Shown: positions 1 through 7,637 of the stretch, one piece after another
Numbering within the stretch: the stretch's first letter is position 1
Layout of the letters: each line of letters starts with the position of its first letter
Assembly: GCA_017849455.1 (NCBI GenBank)
Contig: JAFIGX010000020.1
Span: 1 to 64,000 of the forward strand
DNA from: Pseudobacter sp.
Lineage (GTDB): Bacteria > Bacteroidota > Bacteroidia > Chitinophagales > Chitinophagaceae
Length of the DNA: 64,000 nt
Direction: 5' to 3'
The notes under the pieces: generated by a model
What the model saw: the letters and a program-made list of their open reading frames with translations, nothing else
Told to the model about the DNA's origin: nothing
Databases searched by the model: none
Translations under genes and position numbers: made by a program

Positions 1-124
1 GATTTTAAGGATTAGGAGGATATGTCGTTGAATATTTGGGATACGACAGTTTAGATTATAAAATAAATGAATTAATGAGGGGATATCATCCTTTCGGCGA
101 ATTGTCCTCCTAATCCTTAAAATC
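1..124. repeat. 20-bp perfect inverted repeat pair
   Basis: Positions 1-20 and 105-124 are exact reverse complements (arm GATTTTAAGGATTAGGAGGA), separated by 84 bp that carry no complete gene. The spacer can be read as the C-terminal end of a protein that stops at about 109, but a stop inside the left arm breaks that frame, so it is probably not coding. The pair could be a terminal repeat of a small mobile or MITE-like element, or a dispersed Bacteroidota palindrome. The left arm starts at the window edge, so it may be longer. Confidence 0.6.
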
Positions 125-145
125 CAATAAATCATGGTTCAGACC

Positions 146-153
146 TATCTTTG
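146..153 (+). promoter_or_regulatory. -7 box upstream of tsaE
   Basis: TATCTTTG matches the Bacteroidota sigma-ABfr -7 consensus TAnnTTTG. It ends only 8 nt before the tsaE ATG, so transcription would begin at or 1-4 nt before the start codon. No TTG is seen at the usual -33 distance. Confidence 0.45.
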
Positions 154-161
154 CCCCCTCT

Positions 162-575
162 ATGCAACTTGAGTTTACGCTAGATACCATTCACGATGCC
201 GCCCGGGCATGCTGGGATTGGGGAAAAGATAGAAAAGTGTTTGCCTTACATGGCCCTATGGGCGCGGGGAAGACCACCTTCATCCATGCCCTGTGTGATG
301 TAAAAAAAGTGACCAGCACGGTAGGCAGCCCTACTTTCTCCATTATCAATGAATATGCCTACCCCGGAGGACTGCTGTACCATATCGACCTGTACCGCCT
401 CAAAGATGAGGAGGAAGCCCTGCGGGCAGGGGTGGAAGACTGCCTCTATTCAGGTAATATCTGCCTGGTGGAATGGCCCGAAAGAGCAGAAGGGATCTTC
501 CCGGAAGATACCCTGCCCCTGTATATCAGTGTGATCGACCCCGCAACCCGGCTCCTGCGGATCGGAGAGAAATGA
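162..575 (+). CDS. tsaE: tRNA threonylcarbamoyladenosine biosynthesis ATPase TsaE
   Basis: This is a 137-residue P-loop protein of usual TsaE length. It acts with TsaB and TsaD to put the threonylcarbamoyl group on A37 of ANN-decoding tRNAs. The Walker A motif GPMGAGKTT is at residues 31-39, followed by the family segment SPTFSIINEY at about 56-65, the HIDLYRL strand at 74-80 and the EWPER motif near 104. The start is fixed by the typical N-terminus and by the -7 box just upstream, which suggests a leaderless or nearly leaderless mRNA. An alanine dehydrogenase gene follows after 37 bp in the same direction and may be co-transcribed. Confidence 0.93.
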   Translation: MQLEFTLDTIHDAARACWDWGKDRKVFALHGPMGAGKTTFIHALCDVKKVTSTVGSPTFSIINEYAYPGGLLYHIDLYRLKDEEEALRAGVEDCLYSGNICLVEWPERAEGIFPEDTLPLYISVIDPATRLLRIGEK

Positions 576-612
576 GTATATTAGCATCCCGCAATAAAGA
601 AAACCACCCTTC

Positions 613-1827
613 ATGTCGCAACAACGACCGATCATCAGCACATCCTTCAGTTACGAGACACTTGAAGAAAAACTCGATATTAAACCCAAAGGGGCACAAC
701 TGCATATCGGTATTCCCAAGGAAACGGCTTTCCAGGAGAACCGTATCGCTTTGACCCCGGACGCAGTAGGCGTGCTGATCAGCAACGGCCATGATGTAGT
801 GATCGAGCACAATGCCGGCGAAGCAGCCCATTTCAGGGATAAGGATTACAGTGAGGCCGGCGCACGCATCGTATACGACAAGGCCGAAGTGTTCAAAGCC
901 CCGATCCTCGTAAAAAGCGCCCCGGTGGTGGAAGAAGACCTGCCTTACCTGCAGTTCAACCAGGTGATCATATCGCCCATCCATTTGTCGGCCATGAAAG
1001 CGGAACTGCTGCAAAAGATGATGGACAAGCGCATCACGGCCATCTCCTTCGAAAACCTCAAAGATGATAGCGACAGCCTGCCCATTGTACGCAGCATGAG
1101 CGAGATCGCCGGTAGTGCCGTAATGCTGATCGCCGCGCAATACCTGAGCTCGGCCAATCATGGCAAAGGTGTTCTGTTGGGCGGTATTTCAGGCATCCCT
1201 CCCACCAAAGTCATCATCCTGGGCGCTGGTATCGTTGGTGAGTTCGCAGCCAGGGCTGCTCTGGCGCTGGGCGCATCGGTGAAAGTATTCGACAGCAGCG
1301 TATACAAACTGAAAAGACTACAGAACAATATCGGGCAGCGGATGTGGACATCCGTGATAGAGCCGCGTATCCTCTCCAAACAGCTCAAGACCTGCGAGGT
1401 GGCGGTGGGGGCATTGGCCTCTCAGGGTGGCCGCACGCCGGTGGTGGTCACGGAAGAAATGGTGAGCAATATGCGGCCCGGCAGTGTGATCATCGACGTT
1501 AGTATCGATCGCGGCGGCTGCTTCGAAACCTCCGAGATCACCAGCCATGAGCATCCCATCTTCATGAAATATGGCGTGATCCATTATTGTGTGCCGAATA
1601 TCCCTTCCGGCTTCGCCCGCACTGCCTCCCAGGCCATCAGCAATGTGCTGATGCCCTTGTTGCTGGAGGCAGGGGAAGAAGGCGGTTTCGAGAACCTGGT
1701 ATGGCATAAAGTACACCTGCGGAGCGGTATCTATATCTTCAAGGGAGCGCTTACCAATTTTCATCTCAGTCAGCGTTTTGATCTGAAGTATACCGATCTG
1801 AACTTACTGATCGCCAGTCAGCGATGA
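613..1827 (+). CDS. ald: Alanine dehydrogenase / AlaDh-PNT family protein
   Basis: This 404-residue protein belongs to the alanine dehydrogenase/transhydrogenase N-domain family. Canonical Ald converts L-alanine, water and NAD+ to pyruvate and ammonia. The N-terminal catalytic domain starts at about residue 31 (HIGIPKE, then ENRIALTP at 42-49), after a roughly 30-residue extension. The Rossmann nucleotide-binding motif GAGIVGE is at 204-210. The substrate-site segments are less canonical than in Bacillus Ald: VKSAPVVEED replaces VKVKEP, and SPIHLSA carries the likely active-site histidine. The exact reaction is therefore inferred from Bacteroidota relatives that are usually given this name. 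It lies 37 bp after tsaE. Confidence 0.8.
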   Translation: MSQQRPIISTSFSYETLEEKLDIKPKGAQLHIGIPKETAFQENRIALTPDAVGVLISNGHDVVIEHNAGEAAHFRDKDYSEAGARIVYDKAEVFKAPILVKSAPVVEEDLPYLQFNQVIISPIHLSAMKAELLQKMMDKRITAISFENLKDDSDSLPIVRSMSEIAGSAVMLIAAQYLSSANHGKGVLLGGISGIPPTKVIILGAGIVGEFAARAALALGASVKVFDSSVYKLKRLQNNIGQRMWTSVIEPRILSKQLKTCEVAVGALASQGGRTPVVVTEEMVSNMRPGSVIIDVSIDRGGCFETSEITSHEHPIFMKYGVIHYCVPNIPSGFARTASQAISNVLMPLLLEAGEEGGFENLVWHKVHLRSGIYIFKGALTNFHLSQRFDLKYTDLNLLIASQR

Positions 1828-1840
1828 GTAATGCCTCCTC

Positions 1841-2533
1841 TCATTTATAACCCAGCACATTCAACCGGTGCTCACAAAACCCATACTCCTGTTCATCGTT
1901 GGAGCTCACGATCACCAGCCGGTCATGGCAATAATCTTTTATTAGTTCCTGGTAAAGCGATATCCCTTCCGCATCGAGATTGGTGCAAGGCTCATCGAGC
2001 AATACGCAGGGTACATCGGAGAAGATGGCCTGTGCCAGTTTCACTCTTTGTTTCATACCGCTGCTGTAGAAACGGATCTGTTTATGGGCGGCTTTCTCCA
2101 GTCCGACAATATTGATTATTTGGGCAACATGGAAACCCGGCAGGAGGGGTTTGAATTGATGGTGGAAATGAAGGAATTCCGTGACGGTCATTTCTTCGAT
2201 CACTTCGAGGTAGGGGGCTGCGATGGAGAGGTACTGGTAAGCGAGGTCGATATCAAGAGGTCTGAGATCTGAGGCCGGAGGTCGGAGGTCGGAGATCGGA
2301 GTGTAGGGGTTTGAATTTGAGGGAACCTCCGGCTTCCATGTTCCGACCTCATACTTCGTATGTCCCTCACTGAGGGCCAGTGAGCCGCCGATCGCCTGTA
2401 ATAAAGTGCTTTTACCCGAACCGTTGGGGCCGATGATGGCATACGAGCTGCCGGCTATAAATTCATATTCAACATGGCGGAAAATCCAGTCGCGGTTATA
2501 ACGTTTACCTGCATTAGTCAGCGATATCTTCAT
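1841..2533 (-). CDS. ABC transporter ATP-binding protein with repeat-derived insert
   Basis: This is a single ABC ATPase domain of 230 residues with Walker A GPNGSGKST near residue 35, the signature YSSGMKQR near 157 and Walker B CVLLDEP near 177. An insert of about 35-40 residues lies between Walker A and the signature, roughly residues 60-98. It contains the heptad-like PISDLRP/PASDLRP, and its DNA is an inverted-arm tandem repeat (2257-2364). No permease gene is adjacent, so the substrate is unknown; heme-exporter or lipid-export ATPases are possible. ATG at 2533 is preferred over an in-frame ATG at 2539. The gene overlaps the end of lpxA by about 20 nt, which suggests translational coupling in the lipid A operon. 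Confidence 0.85.
   Translation of the reverse strand: MKISLTNAGKRYNRDWIFRHVEYEFIAGSSYAIIGPNGSGKSTLLQAIGGSLALSEGHTKYEVGTWKPEVPSNSNPYTPISDLRPPASDLRPLDIDLAYQYLSIAAPYLEVIEEMTVTEFLHFHHQFKPLLPGFHVAQIINIVGLEKAAHKQIRFYSSGMKQRVKLAQAIFSDVPCVLLDEPCTNLDAEGISLYQELIKDYCHDRLVIVSSNDEQEYGFCEHRLNVLGYK
2257..2364. repeat. 7-nt-unit inverted tandem-repeat hairpin inside ABC ATPase gene
   Basis: The left arm has seven consecutive 7-nt units of the form GAGGTCG (2257-2305). After a 17-nt loop, the right arm has six 7-nt units that are degenerate reverse complements (2323-2364, for example CGACCTC and CGGCTTC). Read on the minus strand, three units make seven codons, so the protein insert has a 7-residue period (SDLRPPA). 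The architecture matches the elements at 5.1, 35.5, 55.9 and 57.8 kb. Confidence 0.8.
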
Positions 2534-3320
2534 CCACACTATTTTTTGAATAGCGTTTAATGATACCGCGACCGCTTTCGCGGATAAAGGTTACGATCTC
2601 ATCGCGTTCATCGGTAGCGGGGAATTCTTCTTCCAGGAATTCCAATGCCTGGCTGGTATTCATCCCCTTGTTATAAATGATGCGATAGATATCCAGGAGA
2701 TGATTGATCTTATCGACCGTAAAGCCCCTGCGTTTCAGGCCCACGGAATTTACACCGGCATAGCTCAATGGCTGACGGCCGGCCTTGATATAGGGAGGAA
2801 CATCTTTACCTACCAGTGAACCACCGCTCACGAAAGAGTGCTGGCCAATTTTCACGAACTGGTGAATAGCGCACATACCACCGAGAATGGCCCAGTCGCC
2901 CAATTCCACGTGCCCGGCGATCTGGGTATTGTTGCTCATGATACAGTGATTGCCGATCAGGCAGTCGTGGGCCAGGTGGCTATAGGCCATGATAAGGCAG
3001 TTGCGGCCTACCTTGGTCTTGCCACGGTCTTTGGTGCCGCGGTTGATCGTCACGAATTCTCTTATAGTGGTATTATCTCCGATCTCGACGAGCGTATCTT
3101 CTCCTTCGAATTTGAGGTCCTGCGGAATGGCTGCGATCACGGCGCCGGGAAAGATGCGGCAATTTTTGCCGATGCGGGCGCCTTCCATGATCGTTACATT
3201 ACTACCGATCCAGGTACCTTCCCCGATCTCCACATTCTGGTGAATGACGGTAAAGGGGTCGATCTTAACATTTGTGGCAAGCTTGGCATTCGGATGAATA
3301 TACGTATGCGGATGAATCAT
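2514..3320 (-). CDS. lpxA: Acyl-ACP--UDP-N-acetylglucosamine O-acyltransferase LpxA
   Basis: This cytoplasmic enzyme performs the first step of lipid A synthesis, moving a 3-hydroxyacyl chain from ACP to the 3-OH of UDP-GlcNAc. The protein is 268 residues. Its N-terminal two thirds are left-handed beta-helix hexapeptide repeats (IHPNAKLATN, IGEGTWIGSN and so on). The motif MAYSHLAHDCLIGNHC carries the catalytic histidine, and a helical C-terminal domain follows. ATG at 3320 (MIHPHTYIHP) is chosen because the family begins directly with the IHP repeat; the frame stays open upstream to 3452 but encodes only low-quality sequence. It lies between lpxC-fabZ (240 bp upstream) and the ABC ATPase, which its 3' end overlaps. 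Confidence 0.95.
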   Translation of the reverse strand: MIHPHTYIHPNAKLATNVKIDPFTVIHQNVEIGEGTWIGSNVTIMEGARIGKNCRIFPGAVIAAIPQDLKFEGEDTLVEIGDNTTIREFVTINRGTKDRGKTKVGRNCLIMAYSHLAHDCLIGNHCIMSNNTQIAGHVELGDWAILGGMCAIHQFVKIGQHSFVSGGSLVGKDVPPYIKAGRQPLSYAGVNSVGLKRRGFTVDKINHLLDIYRIIYNKGMNTSQALEFLEEEFPATDERDEIVTFIRESGRGIIKRYSKNSVDEDIAD

Positions 3321-3560
3321 CGTGTTTACATTCTTAAGTGTTGTTGTAGGATATGGGTTGGGTGGAGTGATGGACATCCCTTCCCCGTTGGGGCTCGGCT
3401 GATGATGCTCACTCGATGTGTCCTTATGGACAGTTTGGCGTTTAATACTCAATCTAATCCGCTTCTAATCCGCTAAAATAATACAAAGTCGTTCATAAAG
3501 CTGATCCGCAAAAATATAATTTATTGTAAAACCAGCTTTTTTATTCTTATTGTCAGCCGT

Positions 3561-4967
3561 TTAGCCTCGTTTTACCAGTTGTGCCATCAGGTCGGCCTCG
3601 GTGGCGATCTTGTTCCCGATGTATACAGTGCCCCTCATTTCGCAGATACCGCGGCGGATGGGCGCCAGCAATTCCATTTTCAGGATCATGGTATCGCCAG
3701 GCACTACTTTAAGCTTGAACTTGCAATTGTCGATCTTCAGGAAATAGGTATCATATTCCCCTGGTGGCATGGCATTGATACAAAGGATACCACCTGTTTG
3801 CGCCAGCGCTTCCACCTGCAATACTCCCGGCATGACCGGATTACCCGGAAAATGCCCCTGGAAGAAGGGTTCATTATAAGTAACATTCTTTATGCCGACA
3901 ATATGCTTGTCGCTGAGCTCGATGATCTTGTCCACGAAAAGAAAAGGATGCCTGTGCGGCAGGGTCTTTTCTATTTGCTGTAACGAATAGACCGGCGGCT
4001 GGTTGACATCATAGATCGGAATATTTTTTACATGCTTGTTCTTCTTGATGTATTGTTTGATCTTTCGGGCAAAATCCACGTTGGTGCTATGACCGGGCCG
4101 GTTGGCAATGATATGGGCCTTGATGGGATAGCCGATGAGCGCCAGGTCACCTACCACATCCAGCAGTTTATGACGGGCAGGCTCATTCGGAAAACGCAGT
4201 TCCAGGTTGTTGAGATAACCTTCACTCTTCACTTCGATCTGCGCCCTGCCGAAAGTTTTGGCCAGCCTGTTCATTTCTTCTTCCGTGACCGGTTTGTCGA
4301 CCACCACGATAGCATTGTTGATATCACCCCCTTTGATGAGGTTGTGTTCCAGCAGCATTTCCAGTTCATGCAGGAAAACGAAAGTGCGGCAGGAAGCGAT
4401 CTCCGATTTGAAATAGCGCATGGATTTCAGGCCGGCATGCTGTGTGCCCAATACCGGGCTGTTGAAATCGATCAGTGTGGTGATCTTGTATTCGGTGGCA
4501 GGGAGGGCAGTCATCTCCACCCTTTTCTTTTCGTCGTAATGGGTAATATTGGTATCGATGCTGTACCAGGCTTTGGCGGCATCCTGCTCCAGCACAACTG
4601 CTTCTTCGATGATCTCCACAAAAGGAGCAGAGCTCCCATCCATGATGGGGATCTCCGGGCCATTCAATTCGATCAGGCAATTGTCGACCCCCATGCCGAC
4701 CAGTGCAGCGAGGATATGCTCCACTGTGCTCACTTTAGCGCCGTTATCTTCGAGGGTAGTGCCGCGGGAGGTGTCGGTAACCAGGTCGCAATCGGCCTTG
4801 ATCACCGGCCTGCCGGCCAGGTCAATGCGCTGGAACTGGAATCCGAAGCCCGGATTTGCGGGTTTCAGGGTCATGTCTACATTGGTGCCGGTGTGTAAAC
4901 CTGTACCGGAAATACTTACTGCCGAGCCTAAGGTATGTTGTTTGTCTGGATTGAAGTTGGCGTCCAT
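3561..4967 (-). CDS. lpxC: Bifunctional UDP-3-O-acyl-GlcNAc deacetylase / 3-hydroxyacyl-ACP dehydratase (LpxC-FabZ)
   Basis: This 468-residue fusion is typical of Bacteroidota. Residues 1 to about 310 are LpxC, the zinc deacetylase that commits UDP-3-acyl-GlcNAc to lipid A. Its zinc ligands are visible at H84 ([10 protein letters not shown]), H266 and D270 ([10 protein letters not shown]), and the catalytic histidine is H293 (RPGHSTN). Residues of about 325-468 are FabZ, the fatty-acid-synthesis dehydratase, with LPHRHPF at 336-342 and [11 protein letters not shown] at 371-381. Fusing the two may balance hydroxyacyl-ACP use between lipid A and phospholipids. A TATCTTTG -7 box lies about 20 nt upstream of the start, so the gene can be transcribed separately from lpxD. 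Confidence 0.96.
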   Translation of the reverse strand: MDANFNPDKQHTLGSAVSISGTGLHTGTNVDMTLKPANPGFGFQFQRIDLAGRPVIKADCDLVTDTSRGTTLEDNGAKVSTVEHILAALVGMGVDNCLIELNGPEIPIMDGSSAPFVEIIEEAVVLEQDAAKAWYSIDTNITHYDEKKRVEMTALPATEYKITTLIDFNSPVLGTQHAGLKSMRYFKSEIASCRTFVFLHELEMLLEHNLIKGGDINNAIVVVDKPVTEEEMNRLAKTFGRAQIEVKSEGYLNNLELRFPNEPARHKLLDVVGDLALIGYPIKAHIIANRPGHSTNVDFARKIKQYIKKNKHVKNIPIYDVNQPPVYSLQQIEKTLPHRHPFLFVDKIIELSDKHIVGIKNVTYNEPFFQGHFPGNPVMPGVLQVEALAQTGGILCINAMPPGEYDTYFLKIDNCKFKLKVVPGDTMILKMELLAPIRRGICEMRGTVYIGNKIATEADLMAQLVKRG

Positions 4968-4986
4968 GCTCTTTTTTTAAGATGCG

Positions 4987-4994
4987 CAAAGATA
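4987..4994 (-). promoter_or_regulatory. -7 box of lpxC-fabZ
   Basis: On the minus strand this reads TATCTTTG, matching TAnnTTTG, and lies 20 nt upstream of the lpxC-fabZ ATG. A well-spaced -33 TTG is not evident. Confidence 0.4.
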
Positions 4995-5091
4995 CAATAC
5001 ACGCAACAAACCGCATCTCCAAAGATCAGGGGAATATTTTGCAGGGTTATCCAGTGATTCTACGGATTCGTGCGGGCCTGATTGTTAATAG

Positions 5092-5197
5092 GTTGATAAG
5101 TTAGAAAGTTGACAAGTTGATAAGTTGATAGGTTAACAAGGGGTTCACAAAATGCGGGGCCCTCCTTGTCAACCTATCAACTTATCAACTTGTCAAC
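5092..5197. repeat. 8-nt-unit inverted tandem-repeat hairpin between lpxD and lpxC
   Basis: The left arm is a run of degenerate 8-nt units (GTTGATAA, GTTGACAA, GTTGATAG, GTTAACAA). Positions 5108-5141 pair with 5164-5197 at 33 of 34 positions, around a 22-nt loop that starts GGGTTCAC. Extra unpaired units precede the left arm. The element lies wholly between the lpxD stop and the lpxC start, two genes on the same strand. The GGGGTTC at the loop boundary recurs in the element at 57.8 kb. Confidence 0.85.
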
Positions 5198-5205
5198 AAT
5201 GATCT

Positions 5206-6252
5206 TTAAACCTTCTCAGCCATCAATTGCTGCACTAACTTCTCCAGTTCCTTGATCCGCTTTTCCAGTTCCGGGAGATTGCGGCTGAGGGCCTGGCTTC
5301 GTAACGCGCTTGTATAGTCGAAAGCAGGAGAGCCAGTGACGGCTGCATTGGGAGTTTTAATGGATTTACTGACACCACTCTGGGCATTGATCCTGGACCC
5401 ATCGGCAATGGTAAGATGGCCAACGATGCCTGCCTGCCCCCCGATCATCACATTGTTCCCCAGTTTGGTGCTGCCGCTCACGCCTGCCTGCGCCGCGATC
5501 ACGGTATTGTTCCCTACTTCCACATTGTGCGCGATCTGGATCAGGTTATCGAGCTTGGCGCCGGAATGGATGATGGTGGAGCCCATGGTAGCACGATCGA
5601 TCGTGGCATTGGCCCCGATCTCCACGAAGTCCTCCACCACAACATTCCCGATCTGCGGCACTTTCTTGAAGCTGCCATCGGCCTGGGGAGCAAAACCGAA
5701 ACCATCGCTGCCGATCACAGTGCCGGCATGGATGGTGACATTTCTCCCGATCACACAATCGTGATAGATCTTTACCCCGGGATGAATGATGGTATTGTCG
5801 CCCACCCGCACCTGGTTGCCCAGGAACACATTGGGGAATATTTTTACGTTATTGCCGATCTGTGCATGCTCGCCCACATAACTGAACGCACCGAGAAAAA
5901 TATTTTCACCCAGTTTGGCCGATTTAGCGATGTAGACCGGTTCCTGCACGCCTACCATTTGCTGGGTCATCACTTCCTGGTACCTGGCAAGCAGGGTAGC
6001 AAAAGCGGAATAGGCGTCATCTACCCTGATCAGGGTGGCATTGACGGGCTGCTTCAATTCCTGCGATGTATTGATGATGATGAGAGAGGCGGCAGTGCTG
6101 TAAAGGAAATCTTCATATTTAGGGTTGGCGAGGAAAGCGAGTTGACCTTTCTGTGCTTCTTCGATCTTTCCGAACGAATGAACGGCCGTGTTGGGATCGC
6201 CTTCTACTTTCCCATTGATGATCATGGCTATCTGAGCAGCGGTAAATTGCAT
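5206..6252 (-). CDS. lpxD: UDP-3-O-(3-hydroxyacyl)glucosamine N-acyltransferase LpxD
   Basis: This enzyme adds the second hydroxyacyl chain in lipid A synthesis, to the 2-amino group exposed by LpxC. The protein is 348 residues. The N-terminal uridine-binding domain is at about 1-100, with the family segment FLANPKYEDFLYST at 40-53. A left-handed beta-helix of hexapeptide repeats covers about 105-310, with catalytic H242 in LIQIAHNVEVG. A short C-terminal coiled coil (LEKRIKELEKLVQQL) covers about 325-345. It follows the HD hydrolase by 50 bp and is separated from lpxC-fabZ by a repeat hairpin. Confidence 0.96.
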   Translation of the reverse strand: MQFTAAQIAMIINGKVEGDPNTAVHSFGKIEEAQKGQLAFLANPKYEDFLYSTAASLIIINTSQELKQPVNATLIRVDDAYSAFATLLARYQEVMTQQMVGVQEPVYIAKSAKLGENIFLGAFSYVGEHAQIGNNVKIFPNVFLGNQVRVGDNTIIHPGVKIYHDCVIGRNVTIHAGTVIGSDGFGFAPQADGSFKKVPQIGNVVVEDFVEIGANATIDRATMGSTIIHSGAKLDNLIQIAHNVEVGNNTVIAAQAGVSGSTKLGNNVMIGGQAGIVGHLTIADGSRINAQSGVSKSIKTPNAAVTGSPAFDYTSALRSQALSRNLPELEKRIKELEKLVQQLMAEKV

Positions 6253-6302
6253 GTGTATGGCTTATGTAAATAAAGGTTGAAAGGATTATGATAATGGGTT
6301 GG

Positions 6303-7520
6303 TCATTTTATATAACAAATGTAATATTTTTTAACAGGGCTTGCGAGGGTTTGATGGATCAAGGCATTGTCTACCTGCGAAATATCTTTTACCGATCCGT
6401 CCTTGAAAAGGATATTGATCTTTTCCTCTGCCGGGTTATAGGTAGTATTTTCCGCTTCACCGGTAAAGAGCCAATAATGGCAATCTTTTTCAGAGATACC
6501 CCACTCGCGGCAAATCCTGTTCCGTTGTTCTTCGATCCACGCTGCAGGAATGGGCTCTCCCTGGAATTTAACTTTTAACAAACGGCGGTTGATCAGCCCG
6601 CTGCAAAGGGTCGACAATACCTTATCGTGATGGAACATCCACGTTTTAATGGTCGAGAGCACATCATAATCGTCCAGCAGGCAGAACTTTCCAAGATGAT
6701 GGTCGATCGTGGCAGCCAGTCCGTTTTCCCGGAGGAAGAAATCGAGAACAGGCGTGGTGGTATGTACAGTCTCGCCTCGCCCGATCAGCTCACGTGCCCG
6801 TTCGATGATCTTCACCAGCATTTGTTCAGCGCTCAGCACGGCTTTGTGGAGATAGACCTGCCAGTACATCAGCCGCCGGGAGACAAGGAATTTTTCGATG
6901 GAAAAAACGGCCTTCTCTTCCACCATCAGCTCTCCGTTATGCACGGTGAGCATTTTCAGGATGCGGTCGTACCCGATCACTCCTTCCGAAACGCCGGTAA
7001 AGAAGCTATCGCGCGAGAGATAATCCATCCTGTCCACATCGAGCTGCCCGGCAATAAGCTGGTACAAAAATGGCTTGTGATATTGATTGGTAAAGATCCT
7101 GATGGCCATATCTAGTTGCCCTCCCATTTCCCGATCGAGCGCCCTGATGATCCTGAGAGAAATAGATTCATGCGTTATTCCTTTGATCAGCACATTTTCC
7201 AGTGCATGAGAATAAGGTCCGTGACCCACATCATGCAGGAGGATCGCTATTTTGACCGCCGTATCCTCTTCGGTGCTGATATCGATGCCTTTATTGCGTA
7301 ATTCCTGGATGGCATTGCACATCAGGTGATAAGCGCCCAGGGAATGATGAAGGCGGGAATGGACAGCGCCGGGATATACCAGGTGGGCAAAGGCCATCTG
7401 CTGGATACGCCTTAAACGCTGATAATAAGGATGGGAAATGACCTGGAAGATCAGTGGATGATCGATGGTGATAAAACCATATACCGGGTCATTGATGATC
7501 TTTCGGACACGATTCGACAT
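6303..7520 (-). CDS. HD-superfamily phosphohydrolase (COG1078 type)
   Basis: This is a 405-residue dGTPase-like HD hydrolase. Metal-binding motifs are HSRLHHSLGAYHL at 54-66, LLHDVGHGPYSHALE at 94-108 (HD at 96-97) and DVDRMDYLSRDSFF further on. Family members hydrolyse nucleotide triphosphates or other phosphoesters; the substrate here cannot be read from sequence. The gene stands first in the minus-strand lipid A block, 50 bp before lpxD, and is divergent from porX. This arrangement is common in Bacteroidota. Confidence 0.88.
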   Translation of the reverse strand: MSNRVRKIINDPVYGFITIDHPLIFQVISHPYYQRLRRIQQMAFAHLVYPGAVHSRLHHSLGAYHLMCNAIQELRNKGIDISTEEDTAVKIAILLHDVGHGPYSHALENVLIKGITHESISLRIIRALDREMGGQLDMAIRIFTNQYHKPFLYQLIAGQLDVDRMDYLSRDSFFTGVSEGVIGYDRILKMLTVHNGELMVEEKAVFSIEKFLVSRRLMYWQVYLHKAVLSAEQMLVKIIERARELIGRGETVHTTTPVLDFFLRENGLAATIDHHLGKFCLLDDYDVLSTIKTWMFHHDKVLSTLCSGLINRRLLKVKFQGEPIPAAWIEEQRNRICREWGISEKDCHYWLFTGEAENTTYNPAEEKINILFKDGSVKDISQVDNALIHQTLASPVKKYYICYIK

Positions 7521-7637
7521 TCGCTGCTTGCTATTTTGTTAAAATTGCCGCCAAATGGAGCGGACAAAAGTACTGATTAACTGATTTCAATGATAATAAT
7601 GGTATTTTGCTGATCAACAAACTCATAATACACGGCA

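Noticed and set aside
1831..2115. Plus-strand frame opposite the ABC ATPase gene
   Set aside because: It is an antisense shadow of the conserved ATPase; composition is arginine/histidine-rich without any motif.
5092..5197. GTTGATAA repeats as a CRISPR array
   Set aside because: The units are 8 nt, contiguous and without spacers, and are arranged as inverted arms.
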